Shown piece after piece: positions 16,546 through 24,647 of a stretch of 58,256 bases of DNA. The first letter of the stretch is position 1. The number at the start of each line of letters is the position of its first letter. This DNA comes from CAYJEQ01 sp964369235 (lineage in GTDB: Bacteria > Bacillota > Clostridia > Oscillospirales > Ruminococcaceae): contig CAYJEQ010000007.1 of NCBI GenBank assembly GCA_964369235.1, positions 1 to 58,256 of the forward strand. The letters are read 5' to 3'. A program made the position numbers and the translations under genes. Below the pieces are notes generated by a model that did not search any database, was not told the DNA's origin, and saw only the letters and a program-made list of their open reading frames with translations.

Positions 16546-17964
16546 ATGAAGAAGATTTTATCCACAATGTTAGCTGCATCTATGCTATTATCCATGGGTG
16601 TTACAGCATTTGCTGAAGAAAACATGGAGCTGTTTTTAGACACAGATGATCATCCATCAGGAACTGATATTATCCCAGGTGTGACCTATATGTATGAGGT
16701 TAGAAGAATAGACGGCGATCGCGAAAAAAGCGTAGACCGTGATGTAATGGATAGCTATGACTATATTATTGAAGCAGATGATGATCTATCTGTATCCATC
16801 CGTCGTTCTGGTGATGAATACTATGCCCATGTTAGAGCTAGTACAAGCCTAAGAGATGAGGATGCTACTTTATCTTTAAGAATTATAACCCTAGACGATG
16901 ATGACAACGAAACAGGTGTTTGGGATGTTGATTTTGATGTAGATGGCAACTACAGCTACTATGGTGATGATGATACCGTAGACCTAGTAGACGGTGTTTA
17001 TCTACTAGCAGAGTTTGATAAGAAGACTGATGACATTACCTATGACTTTGATGGCTATGCTGAATATGTAGGCGCTCATACAGGTAGCAATAAGAAGACT
17101 CTTTACTTTGATAGTGAATTTGACTATGATCTTCAGGATGACAATCCAGATGCTGATCTAGAGTTTTTAAACTTCTCTGGTGTCGCGCTTGATTACGGAC
17201 AGATGACTATCTACACAGATTTACCATATATCTATGAAGTAAATGGTAATAGCCTACATGAAGTATCTGGTGCAAAGTTTAATTCTAAGAATGAAGAAAT
17301 CACATTTAGAACTAATTCTTTAAAAGACTATGTACTATCCGATATAGAACTAGATGATGTTAAGGATGCTAAGGATGATGAAGACGAAAATATAACAACA
17401 CCTTCCACCTCTACAACTACAACTGCTACAACAACTACAGTAAACCTATCTTCTGCTGTAATTAATGGCGCAAAAAGATCTGGTAGCTATGCAGTAGTAA
17501 ACATTGGTAACAATAACAAAACAAGTGGTAGTGCTCTTTCTACAGCTGGCACATACCTAAAGTCTGGGGAAAAGCTAATCCTTAGATATGTAAGTGGCAA
17601 TGCAGTAAAGTATCAGTGGTACATTGATGCTAAAAATGCATCTAGCATTACATCTGACTTTAATCTAGGTGTAACAACTAACTACGCTACTACTGAAACA
17701 TTCTTTGAAAAATACTTTAGCAATAATGTTGAGGTTATTAGACTAGCAGAAACTGGTTCTATTGGTGCTACAGTTAGCCTAGCTGTTAAGGCTGATCTAT
17801 CTGGACTAAACACTTCTAGCCTATACGCTTACCTATACAACCCAACAACAAACAAATACGCATTCCACAGCAATCCAACAGTGGATAGCGCTGGTTATGT
17901 AAGACTAAACCTAACTTCTGGTGGGGATATCGTTCTTACAGATAAGCCACTAACTTCTAAGTAA
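16546..17964 (+). CDS. Secreted acidic protein of unknown function
   Basis: The 472-residue protein has a clean signal peptide (MKKILSTMLAASMLLSMG, cleavage after about ALA-like TAFA at residue 24). Residues 30-280 are very rich in aspartate (several DDDD-like clusters) and probably form beta-rich domains that could bind calcium. A Thr/Ser linker (about 285-305) joins a basic-neutral C-terminal domain (about 310-472). It should be exported, with no membrane anchor or sortase motif. AGGAGG lies upstream, and a strong terminator follows. No relative was recognised. Confidence 0.7.
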   Translation: MKKILSTMLAASMLLSMGVTAFAEENMELFLDTDDHPSGTDIIPGVTYMYEVRRIDGDREKSVDRDVMDSYDYIIEADDDLSVSIRRSGDEYYAHVRASTSLRDEDATLSLRIITLDDDDNETGVWDVDFDVDGNYSYYGDDDTVDLVDGVYLLAEFDKKTDDITYDFDGYAEYVGAHTGSNKKTLYFDSEFDYDLQDDNPDADLEFLNFSGVALDYGQMTIYTDLPYIYEVNGNSLHEVSGAKFNSKNEEITFRTNSLKDYVLSDIELDDVKDAKDDEDENITTPSTSTTTTATTTTVNLSSAVINGAKRSGSYAVVNIGNNNKTSGSALSTAGTYLKSGEKLILRYVSGNAVKYQWYIDAKNASSITSDFNLGVTTNYATTETFFEKYFSNNVEVIRLAETGSIGATVSLAVKADLSGLNTSSLYAYLYNPTTNKYAFHSNPTVDSAGYVRLNLTSGGDIVLTDKPLTSK

Positions 17965-17994
17965 TTTTAAAAGTATAATATCTTAAATAAAAAC

Positions 17995-18024
17995 GAGATG
18001 TGATTTTTCACATCTCCTTTTATT
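17995..18024 (+). terminator. Terminator after the secreted acidic protein gene
   Basis: GAGATGTGA pairs with TCACATCTC, followed by CTTTTATTT. Confidence 0.8.
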
Positions 18025-18167
18025 TGCCTATATCATCTATTACCTAACCATTATCTTTGCACTATTAGTAGCCACAACTAAAAATAGAGAAAATCTTATA
18101 GCCACCCATTGAAAATCATAGGTGTTTTTTGGTATAATGATATTTTGAGATTATAAGTTAGGAGTTA

Positions 18168-18253
18168 GTTTGAAACAAAGTTTCAAACTTGGGTTTTGTG
18201 CTTTTCAGTCATTATAAAACACACAAAACACCGAGAAAGGAATAAACATTTTT
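18168..18253 (+). repeat. Structured 5' leader repeat A2
   Basis: The palindrome GTTTGAAAC-AAA-GTTTCAAAC (18168-18188) is followed by a GTTTTGTG (18193) / CACAAAAC (18222-18229) hairpin and GAGAAAGGAATAAAC, then ATG 18254. It is closely similar to the leader at 49500-49618. Confidence 0.8.
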
Positions 18254-19483
18254 ATGGGTTTATTTATTTTTAAATTTACTGTGGTGATATTTTCTTTTAT
18301 GGTATTTCCTATGTTGGGGTTTATCTGGTCACAGATAACAGGTGACCCAGTAATTGTGATGGGTTTAACTAGTATTTTCTGCTTATTGATGTTTTTTCTT
18401 CTGATGTGGAGAGAGGCTATAGAAAAGAAAAAAGAGTTTACTATTTTTTTTACTATTTCATTAGGTATTGTAATTTCACTTACCTCTATGGGTGGGGTTA
18501 ATGGGCCACTATTATTATTTTGCTGGGCTACTGCTGTGATGATAGCAGGGACCTTTGGAGATAATCTAAATGTTATCAAAAAGACTAACCTAGATAAGCA
18601 CACTCTTTACAATGCAACTTTACTAGGACTTTCTGATTACTCACCATACAGCCTTAAAAAGCTTATGAATTTAAAGGATCAGCTTAACTCACTGCTGAGT
18701 AAAGAGAAGATTAATTTTAAGGAAATCTTCCTTATTTATGACAAGGACGCAAGTCTTATGTTTGCTGGGATTTTACAGGGAGAATGTGTTAGGGAATGTT
18801 ATCCTCAGTGTCTTGATACATATTATTTAAACCGAGCTAATACATATTCATATAAAATATCCCCTAGCCTAGAAATCACCGAAAATACTTTGGATAATCT
18901 TATTAAACAGGGTATTTCTACAGGTACACAGCTACAAAAAGTATCCCTGCTATTTCCTAAAAAAGGAGTAGTAAAGTTTATTAGCATATATTCTAAAATT
19001 TATCTATCAGTTATCCTAGACTTTGCAAATCGCTGTAATACCCTAGACATTACCAGTGCCCCAGAAGTTGTAGACCTTATTACATATTCTAATAATTTAG
19101 GGATTAATCTATCACCTGAGCTGTATTATAATCTCACAAAACACTATAACTTAAATAAGCTATCTAATTTTGGAATAGATTACTCAAGGTATGAGTATTT
19201 TTGTTATGATGATTATATGGATTACTGTGATGAGACTGACTATGAGGATGTTATAGATAATATATTAGAGTGTGATTTACAGGAAATAATTCACCAGTCA
19301 AAATATAAAATCGGTGATACATGTTATTACTTTAATAGTACAGGTGAAGAAATAGCAGAAAAAATAATTTTTATATCACTGGTAGAAAGCCAGTTAATCT
19401 ACTATCTAGTAAATGAAGATAATAATTACCGTACAGTATTACAATGTGATATTAATTATTATATGGAAAATAGAAATGCCTAG
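18254..19483 (+). CDS. Membrane-anchored protein of unknown function
   Basis: This 409-residue protein has three or four N-terminal membrane helices (about residues 3-25, 32-52, 60-82 and 86-104). A cytoplasmic or extracytoplasmic domain of about 300 residues follows, rich in Asn, Tyr and Leu, with an acidic tyrosine-rich stretch near 315-335 (YEYFCYDDYMDYCDETDY). No motif was recognised. The start context comes from leader A2. The next gene carries leader B2, so two neighbouring unrelated genes have related mobile leaders. Base composition is slightly more AT-rich than the housekeeping genes. Confidence 0.6.
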   Translation: MGLFIFKFTVVIFSFMVFPMLGFIWSQITGDPVIVMGLTSIFCLLMFFLLMWREAIEKKKEFTIFFTISLGIVISLTSMGGVNGPLLLFCWATAVMIAGTFGDNLNVIKKTNLDKHTLYNATLLGLSDYSPYSLKKLMNLKDQLNSLLSKEKINFKEIFLIYDKDASLMFAGILQGECVRECYPQCLDTYYLNRANTYSYKISPSLEITENTLDNLIKQGISTGTQLQKVSLLFPKKGVVKFISIYSKIYLSVILDFANRCNTLDITSAPEVVDLITYSNNLGINLSPELYYNLTKHYNLNKLSNFGIDYSRYEYFCYDDYMDYCDETDYEDVIDNILECDLQEIIHQSKYKIGDTCYYFNSTGEEIAEKIIFISLVESQLIYYLVNEDNNYRTVLQCDINYYMENRNA

Positions 19484-19490
19484 TAGGGAG

Positions 19491-19601
19491 AAGTTTTGAG
19501 GTTATTCACTGGAAGGGAGTGAATTTTTTCTATTGCCAGTTTACTGGTAATGCAAAATCGCCTAAAACATTGCAAGCTAAGAGAAAGGAATGGTCATATA
19601 A
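19491..19601 (+). repeat. Structured 5' leader repeat B2
   Basis: AGTTTTGAGG at the left pairs with CCTAAAAC near the right. Inner hairpins are TTCACT/AGTGAA and GCCAGT/ACTGG. GAGAAAGGAATG and GTCATATAA precede ATG 19602. It aligns along its length with B1 (3624-3760) and B3 (43501-43635), lacking their palindrome. Confidence 0.8.
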
Positions 19602-19652
19602 ATGATACATATAACAGGGGATACACATGGAGATTTACAAGGTTTTCGCAGT
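19598..19652 (+). other. 55-bp contig end identical to 19753-19807 (gene 5' fragment)
   Basis: These 55 bases, including the start of the metallophosphoesterase gene (ATG 19602, first 17 codons), are repeated exactly after the N-run. Leader B2 joins this copy, so this is the true upstream context of the gene. Confidence 0.9.
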
Positions 19653-19752
19653 NNNNNNNNNNNNNNNNNNNNNNNNNNNNNNNNNNNNNNNNNNNNNNNN
19701 NNNNNNNNNNNNNNNNNNNNNNNNNNNNNNNNNNNNNNNNNNNNNNNNNNNN
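19653..19752. other. Assembly gap, exactly 100 N
   Basis: A run of exactly 100 N is flanked on each side by the same 55 bases. This looks like two overlapping contigs joined by a fixed-length placeholder rather than a real missing stretch. Confidence 0.9.
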
Positions 19753-19756
19753 ATAA

Positions 19757-20440
19757 ATGATACATATAACAGGGGATACACATGGAGATTTACAAGGTTT
19801 TCGCAGTAGAAACCTTAAACAGGTGAAAAAAGGCGATTATCTTATAATTTGTGGGGATTTTGGATTTTTGTGGGATAATTCACCTGAGGAGCAGAAAGCT
19901 CTTAAATGGTTATCTAAACAGAAATATAATATATTATTTATCCATGGTACTCATGATAATCTAGATATGATTAATAGCTATAATCAAATGGATTTTATGG
20001 GTGGACAGGCTAGAGTAGTAGCAAAAAATATCTTCTGTTTAACCAATGGGCATATATTCACCATTGAGGGTAAGAATATATTTGTTTATGGTGGTGGAGA
20101 AAGCGATGATATTGATGCTAGAATGGAAAATGATAGCTGGTGGCTGGAGGAACTACCTACTGGAGAAAAATCTGTGGAGGCTATTAATCGTTTAGATAGT
20201 TTTCAGGGAGATTTAGATTATGTAATTACCCATCAGGCATATCCTAAAATCGAGTCTGCTTTAACAGGTATCTCTGAGAGAGACCATGGGCTTAACACCA
20301 TACTTAATCATATATCAAAGAATATTAAATTTGACCGTTGGTTTTTTGGTAAATACCATGTTGATAAAACCATACCACCAAAATATGTAGGAGTGTTTAA
20401 TCAGGTTATCCCTGCCTATGATAAAAAGAAAAAACAATAA
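19757..20440 (+). CDS. Calcineurin-like metallophosphoesterase
   Basis: The 227-residue cytoplasmic phosphoesterase has the motifs GDTHGD (about residues 6-11), ICGDFG (about 31-36), GTHDN (about 61-65, replacing the usual GNHD) and THQAYP (about 156-161). The family often acts on nucleotides, RNA ends or protein phosphates; the substrate is unknown. Its first 17 codons also exist at 19602-19652 on the other side of the gap. After removal of the artefact the gene would be read from leader B2 with GAGAAAGGAATG upstream. The usual GH of the last motif is replaced by FGKYHVD (about 200). Confidence 0.85.
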   Translation: MIHITGDTHGDLQGFRSRNLKQVKKGDYLIICGDFGFLWDNSPEEQKALKWLSKQKYNILFIHGTHDNLDMINSYNQMDFMGGQARVVAKNIFCLTNGHIFTIEGKNIFVYGGGESDDIDARMENDSWWLEELPTGEKSVEAINRLDSFQGDLDYVITHQAYPKIESALTGISERDHGLNTILNHISKNIKFDRWFFGKYHVDKTIPPKYVGVFNQVIPAYDKKKKQ

Positions 20441-20456
20441 TTCGCTGCATCTTATA

Positions 20457-20533
20457 TTAATTTTTGGGGTACTTTACTCTCCCACCATGAGAGAAGTACC
20501 CCAACATAATTTTACCTATCTATTTGATAAATA
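20457..20533. repeat. GGGGTA hairpin element C1
   Basis: TTGGGGTACTT pairs with AAGTACCCCAA around a GAGAG/CTCTC inner stem, then ATAATTTTACC and TTGATAAATAAC. Relatives are at 43096-43180, 44479-44552 (opposite strand) and 58172-58256. It can also act as a terminator for the phosphoesterase gene. Confidence 0.65.
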
Positions 20534-20623
20534 ACTGATAAAATTATGATAAGATATATCCTAGGCTATAAGCTTAGGATATGCTTTTTAAAGGATAGAT
20601 ATTTTACAATTTCTAGAAATTAT

Positions 20624-20652
20624 TTGATTTTCATTCTAACAAGTAGTATAAT
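20624..20652 (+). promoter_or_regulatory. SigA-type promoter for the nitroreductase gene
   Basis: TTGATT, 17 bases, TATAAT (20647-20652), about 50 bases before ATG 20706. Confidence 0.6.
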
Positions 20653-20705
20653 GTAGTAAAGTATTAAACTAATCATCACAAAGAATATGAAAGGTAATTA
20701 TAACC

Positions 20706-21446
20706 ATGAATGATATTATCAAAAGTCTACTAGAACGAAAATCTGTAAGGGCATTTCAAGATAGAGAAGTTGATAAAGCTATTAAAGATATGCTAATTGA
20801 GGCCACCCTTAACGCCCCTACAGCTGGCAATCAAATACTCTATAGCATTATTGATATAAATGACCAGAATCTAAAGAAAGAACTATCGGTAAGCTGTGAC
20901 AATCAACCTTTTATAGCTTGCGCACCTTTGGTGTATATCTTTGTGGCTGACCATAGTCGTTGGCATAGAAGTTTCTCTTTAGCTGGTGCCCAGCCTAGGG
21001 ATATTTCTGTTGGGGATTTATTTTTAGCTATTACTGACACTGCTATTGCAGCACAAAATATGGTTGTAGCAGCAGAAAGTCTAGGACTAGGTAGCTGTTA
21101 TATTGGAGATATATTGGAAAACTGTGAAATCCATCGCAAACTACTAAATCTGCCTACCCATGCTGTGCCTGTATGTATGCTAGTATTAGGCTACCCAACT
21201 ATACAACAAGAAGACCGTAAAAAACCAGCTAGATTTGACAGTAAATACATAGTAGGAGAAAATAGCTATCCCCACCTTGAAGATAATGAGTTAGTACAGT
21301 GCTATAAAGATAGAGCTAGCTTACTAGGTAGTGTACAGGAATTTGATGATTATATGGTTGCTTTTTGCAAGAGAAAGTTTAATAGTGATTTTAGCAAGGA
21401 GATGGGACGCTCGGTTGCTACCTATCTAAAAGACTTTGACCAGTAG
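20706..21446 (+). CDS. Nitroreductase family NAD(P)H-dependent flavoenzyme
   Basis: The 246-residue protein has the FMN-binding N-terminus ERKSVRAFQDREV (about residues 9-21) and NAPTAGNQ (about 37-44), plus LGLGSCYIGDI (about 125-135) of the nitroreductase fold. It resembles the NfsA/FRP branch with the longer C-terminal extension. Such enzymes reduce nitro groups, quinones or flavins in the cytoplasm as FMN homodimers; the physiological substrate is unknown. It appears monocistronic with its own promoter. Confidence 0.88.
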   Translation: MNDIIKSLLERKSVRAFQDREVDKAIKDMLIEATLNAPTAGNQILYSIIDINDQNLKKELSVSCDNQPFIACAPLVYIFVADHSRWHRSFSLAGAQPRDISVGDLFLAITDTAIAAQNMVVAAESLGLGSCYIGDILENCEIHRKLLNLPTHAVPVCMLVLGYPTIQQEDRKKPARFDSKYIVGENSYPHLEDNELVQCYKDRASLLGSVQEFDDYMVAFCKRKFNSDFSKEMGRSVATYLKDFDQ

Positions 21447-21723
21447 AAAATGTTACATCATAAATTTATCTATAGAAATCCTAGGTAATATTAGCTTAAA
21501 TTCTTTGATATTTTTTATACAATATAGCGTAATTTTGGCTATTTATTACCTGTAAACAGCATATAAGTAGAGGCTATTACAAATTATAGGATAAAATTTT
21601 TCCATTATTAACTATTTTTTATTATTTAATGAAGATTTAACCTATAATCGGTATATATTTTCATTGTAATTCACTTGTAATTATGATAAAATATTAATAG
21701 AATATTCTTTATGAGGTAATACT

Positions 21724-23355
21724 ATGTTATCAAGTACAATTTTACAATTTATCTCCTTTGCTTTCCATGGTACTTTATCTGTGTTACTATGGAAACGCTA
21801 TCTTGCTAAAACTAGGTTTAATGATCTGGTTATTTTTGCTTTACCTATTTTTCATGGACTAATGGCTCCCATCTTAGTTAATGCCTATAGATATAATAAT
21901 GTACTTCCCTATATGGCTATTACAGTTTTAGTTTTAATAGAGGTCTTTTTACTATTTAAAGATAAAGCCTTAGGAACTTTAGGAGTGGGACTTGGGCTGG
22001 CACTCCACTATTTTACCTGTAGATCAATTACTTTGGCTATTCACTCACTTATAATTGACATGCCTATGTATGAGATACTGCGAACCCCTAACTTAGTCAA
22101 AGCAAACACAACTGTTGTTATGCTTGTTCACTGTGTGGTTTTGATTTTGTTTATGTGCTTTATAAAACCTCAGGCTGTGTCAGAAATTATTGACAATAAA
22201 ATTCTTGCTGTGTTTATAAATGTACAGATGGGATTACTTGTAATCTTCTTTATCTATGCATCTAGTCTATTTACTGTAATCTATCAGTTTGAGGAACTTC
22301 CTATACTTCAAATTACTCTACCTATAATGTTACTAATTACCTTCTACATTATGCTTATATTTATGGTTAGACTAGTATCCAATGATGAATACCGCAAAAT
22401 TATTAGCGACCTTGAGCATAAACTAGATGCTAATCAGATTGTTACTGACGCACTTTTTGATCGTGCGAACATGATTATGGATTTTAATGTGTCTAGGGAT
22501 ACTATCTCTAAAGTTATATTTAATTCAGTTGATGTTCCTTACTTAAAACAAAGCTCCTACACTAGCTTTGCTCACCGAGTATCTGCTACCTTCCACAGTG
22601 ATGACCAGTATCTGCTAAATAAACTTTCTTCAGAAAATCTACTTAATGAGTTTAATGTAGGTAGAAAAGAAATTTCCTATGAATATCGCTGTATTAAAAA
22701 TACCTTTGATAAAGAAAATAATATTTTTGTACCTATATCAGGTGATTTTTTCTGGTTTAAAATAACCCTAAAGCTTAAAAAAGATAGTGATTCTGGGGAT
22801 ATTATTGGTCTATATGTTATCGAAGATATCCACCAGGAAAAAGAAGCTGAGCTTAGTCTAATTCGAAAAAGTCGAATCGATCCTTTAACAGGTGCCTTTA
22901 ATAAAGAAGCTATTAAAGATATTGTTACCGACCACCTTAGCCGAAAACTTAAAGGTATATTATTTGTCTTTGACATTGATAATTTTAAAAGTGTTAATGA
23001 CAATATGGGACATGCCTTTGGTGATGATCTACTACTAGAAGTACACCAGAAGATATTTAGTGTATTTAGAGAGGAAGATTATATTGGGAGATTTGGTGGG
23101 GACGAATTTGTTGCCTTTATCCCCGATATAGATGATGTAGAGGAAGCTACAGGAATTGCTAATAGAATATGTAATAATGTTAAAGCTATGTATGTTAGCG
23201 ATGATGGCTTGGAAATTGTAATCTCTGCTTCTATTGGTATTGCTGTTTGCCCAATTCATGGTAGCGACTATGACAGCTTATTTATGGCAGCTGACAAGGC
23301 TCTATATCGCTCAAAAAGCAAAGGGAAAAACACCTATACAGTTTACAGTAATTAA
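21724..23355 (+). CDS. Membrane-bound diguanylate cyclase
   Basis: The 543-residue protein has six or seven N-terminal membrane helices (about residues 1-220), a PAS-like middle (about 230-370) and a C-terminal GGDEF domain. The signature GRFGGDEFVAF (about 455-465) and DIDNFKSVND (about 418-427) are intact, so it should make cyclic di-GMP from two GTP. An RxxD inhibitory site is not obvious near the expected position. It is a single gene ending in a strong terminator. The signal sensed by the membrane part is unknown. Confidence 0.9.
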   Translation: MLSSTILQFISFAFHGTLSVLLWKRYLAKTRFNDLVIFALPIFHGLMAPILVNAYRYNNVLPYMAITVLVLIEVFLLFKDKALGTLGVGLGLALHYFTCRSITLAIHSLIIDMPMYEILRTPNLVKANTTVVMLVHCVVLILFMCFIKPQAVSEIIDNKILAVFINVQMGLLVIFFIYASSLFTVIYQFEELPILQITLPIMLLITFYIMLIFMVRLVSNDEYRKIISDLEHKLDANQIVTDALFDRANMIMDFNVSRDTISKVIFNSVDVPYLKQSSYTSFAHRVSATFHSDDQYLLNKLSSENLLNEFNVGRKEISYEYRCIKNTFDKENNIFVPISGDFFWFKITLKLKKDSDSGDIIGLYVIEDIHQEKEAELSLIRKSRIDPLTGAFNKEAIKDIVTDHLSRKLKGILFVFDIDNFKSVNDNMGHAFGDDLLLEVHQKIFSVFREEDYIGRFGGDEFVAFIPDIDDVEEATGIANRICNNVKAMYVSDDGLEIVISASIGIAVCPIHGSDYDSLFMAADKALYRSKSKGKNTYTVYSN

Positions 23356-23373
23356 ATTAGCTTTATTATTATT

Positions 23374-23417
23374 AAGGGGAGATATTCTTACACTTACAAG
23401 AATATCTCCCCTTTAAA
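23374..23417 (+). terminator. Terminator after the diguanylate cyclase gene
   Basis: AAGGGGAGATATTCTT (23374-23389) pairs perfectly with 23398-23413, giving a 16-bp stem, then TAAATTTT. Confidence 0.8.
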
Positions 23418-23538
23418 TTTTACCTTAGTTCCCCTGCCCATTGTTAATCAAAGTGATTTCTATACAAAGGTTCTTATATTAAATCTTAGAACAGTACCCA
23501 AGAGAACTTCACCCTAACTACTGACAAAAGAAAAAATT

Positions 23539-23580
23539 AAAAAACCGATGTTAATCCACATAGACTAACATCGGTTTTTT
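23539..23580. terminator. Terminator after pduL (bidirectional shape)
   Basis: AAAAAACCGATGTTA (23539-23553) pairs with TAACATCGGTTTTTT (23566-23580). With A-runs and T-runs on both sides it can end transcripts from either direction. Confidence 0.85.
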
Positions 23581-23606
23581 ATACCATAGTATTATTATAC
23601 CATTAA

Positions 23607-24179
23607 TTACTTAATAATCTCGCCGTAAACTTCACCAGAACAAGCTGCTGCATTTGCTTCATCTGTATCAATGTGCATAGCTGTTGCGTAGCTTGGGCTT
23701 ACTCTTACTACAACATCATCAAGGATTAGAGATCTGTCAGCTGTTGTAATCTTAACCTTAACAATTTCCTTATCAGCTACACCAAAGTTAGCAGCATCTT
23801 CAGGAGTTGTGTGGATATGTCTTTTTGCAACAATAAGACCTTCTGTTAGCTCTACTTCACCAGCTGGGCCAACTAACTTACATGGTGCGCTATCTGCTAG
23901 TACGCCGGACTCTCTAATTGGAGCATTAACACCAAGTGTACGGGAGTCGGATAGAGATACCTCTACCTGTGTAGCGTTTCTAGCTGGGCCAAGGATAATA
24001 ACATTGTTTAGGGCTTTCTTAGGGCCAACGATGTTAACTCTCTCTTCGCAAGCATACTGGCCTGGCTGAGATAGATCCTTCTTATGTGTTAATGTTGCAC
24101 CTGCACCAAATAGTGTCTGGATATCTGCTTCACTTAGGTGAACATGTCTTGCGCTTGTTTCTACTAATACTTTGCTCAT
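23607..24179 (-). CDS. pduL: Phosphate propanoyltransferase, PduL-type phosphotransacylase
   Basis: The 190-residue protein converts acyl-CoA and phosphate to acyl phosphate, giving acetate or propionate fermentation with ATP yield. Zinc-binding histidines are visible in SARHVHLSE (about residues 8-16) and KRHIHTTPED (about 116-125); GPARNATQVEVS is also typical. I chose ATG 24179 because GGAGAA lies just upstream; the frame continues 18 codons further without a ribosome-binding site. There are no microcompartment shell genes here and no encapsulation peptide, so it probably works as a free phosphotransacetylase. Confidence 0.92.
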   Translation of the reverse strand: MSKVLVETSARHVHLSEADIQTLFGAGATLTHKKDLSQPGQYACEERVNIVGPKKALNNVIILGPARNATQVEVSLSDSRTLGVNAPIRESGVLADSAPCKLVGPAGEVELTEGLIVAKRHIHTTPEDAANFGVADKEIVKVKITTADRSLILDDVVVRVSPSYATAMHIDTDEANAAACSGEVYGEIIK

Positions 24180-24579
24180 TTTAAATTCTCCTTTATATTT
24201 CCTTAAATCTATAACAATTCTTGTTATATACATTATTGCTTACGAAATTTATTATACTTTATAGCAGTAGCTATGTCAATGTATTTAAGGGATAATAACT
24301 GGAAAAATATCTGTATAATATCTATATTTTTATATCAATTATTACCTATAAAAACCTTTCTTTATTTATAAATGGATACAGCTAAATTATATTAGTCGAC
24401 AATAGACTGAACTAGTTAAATTATTAACTTTAATTATCTCTTTTAATACTGATAGTTTTGTGGTATAGTTAACTGTGGAATGGCTAGTAATAGTATTTTT
24501 CCAACTAATATTTATGTAATAATAAACTATATCTGAAATATACACTGGCAAAATAACATCACTGCTAAAGGAGCTATTA
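24180..24579. other. Divergent spacer between pduL and the MATE gene
   Basis: An AT-rich 400-base region without a coding frame. It should hold promoters for both directions. Apart from the adjoining leader A3, no repeat is recognised. Confidence 0.4.
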
Positions 24580-24647
24580 GTTTTGTGCTTTTCGGTCATT
24601 ATAACACCAAAAACACACAAAACACCAAGAAAGGAATGAGCATTTAT
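24580..24647 (+). repeat. Structured 5' leader repeat A3
   Basis: GTTTTGTG (24580-24587) pairs with CACAAAAC (24616-24623), followed by AAGAAAGGAATGAGC and ATG 24648. It lacks the GTTTGAAAC palindrome found in A2 and A4. Confidence 0.75.

Noticed and set aside
19627..19809. Short open frames running through the N-run
   Set aside because: They exist only because N codons were read as open; the gap is an artefact.
23607..24179. Bacterial microcompartment locus around pduL
   Set aside because: No shell protein, diol dehydratase or ethanolamine genes are nearby; a stand-alone phosphotransacetylase role is simpler.
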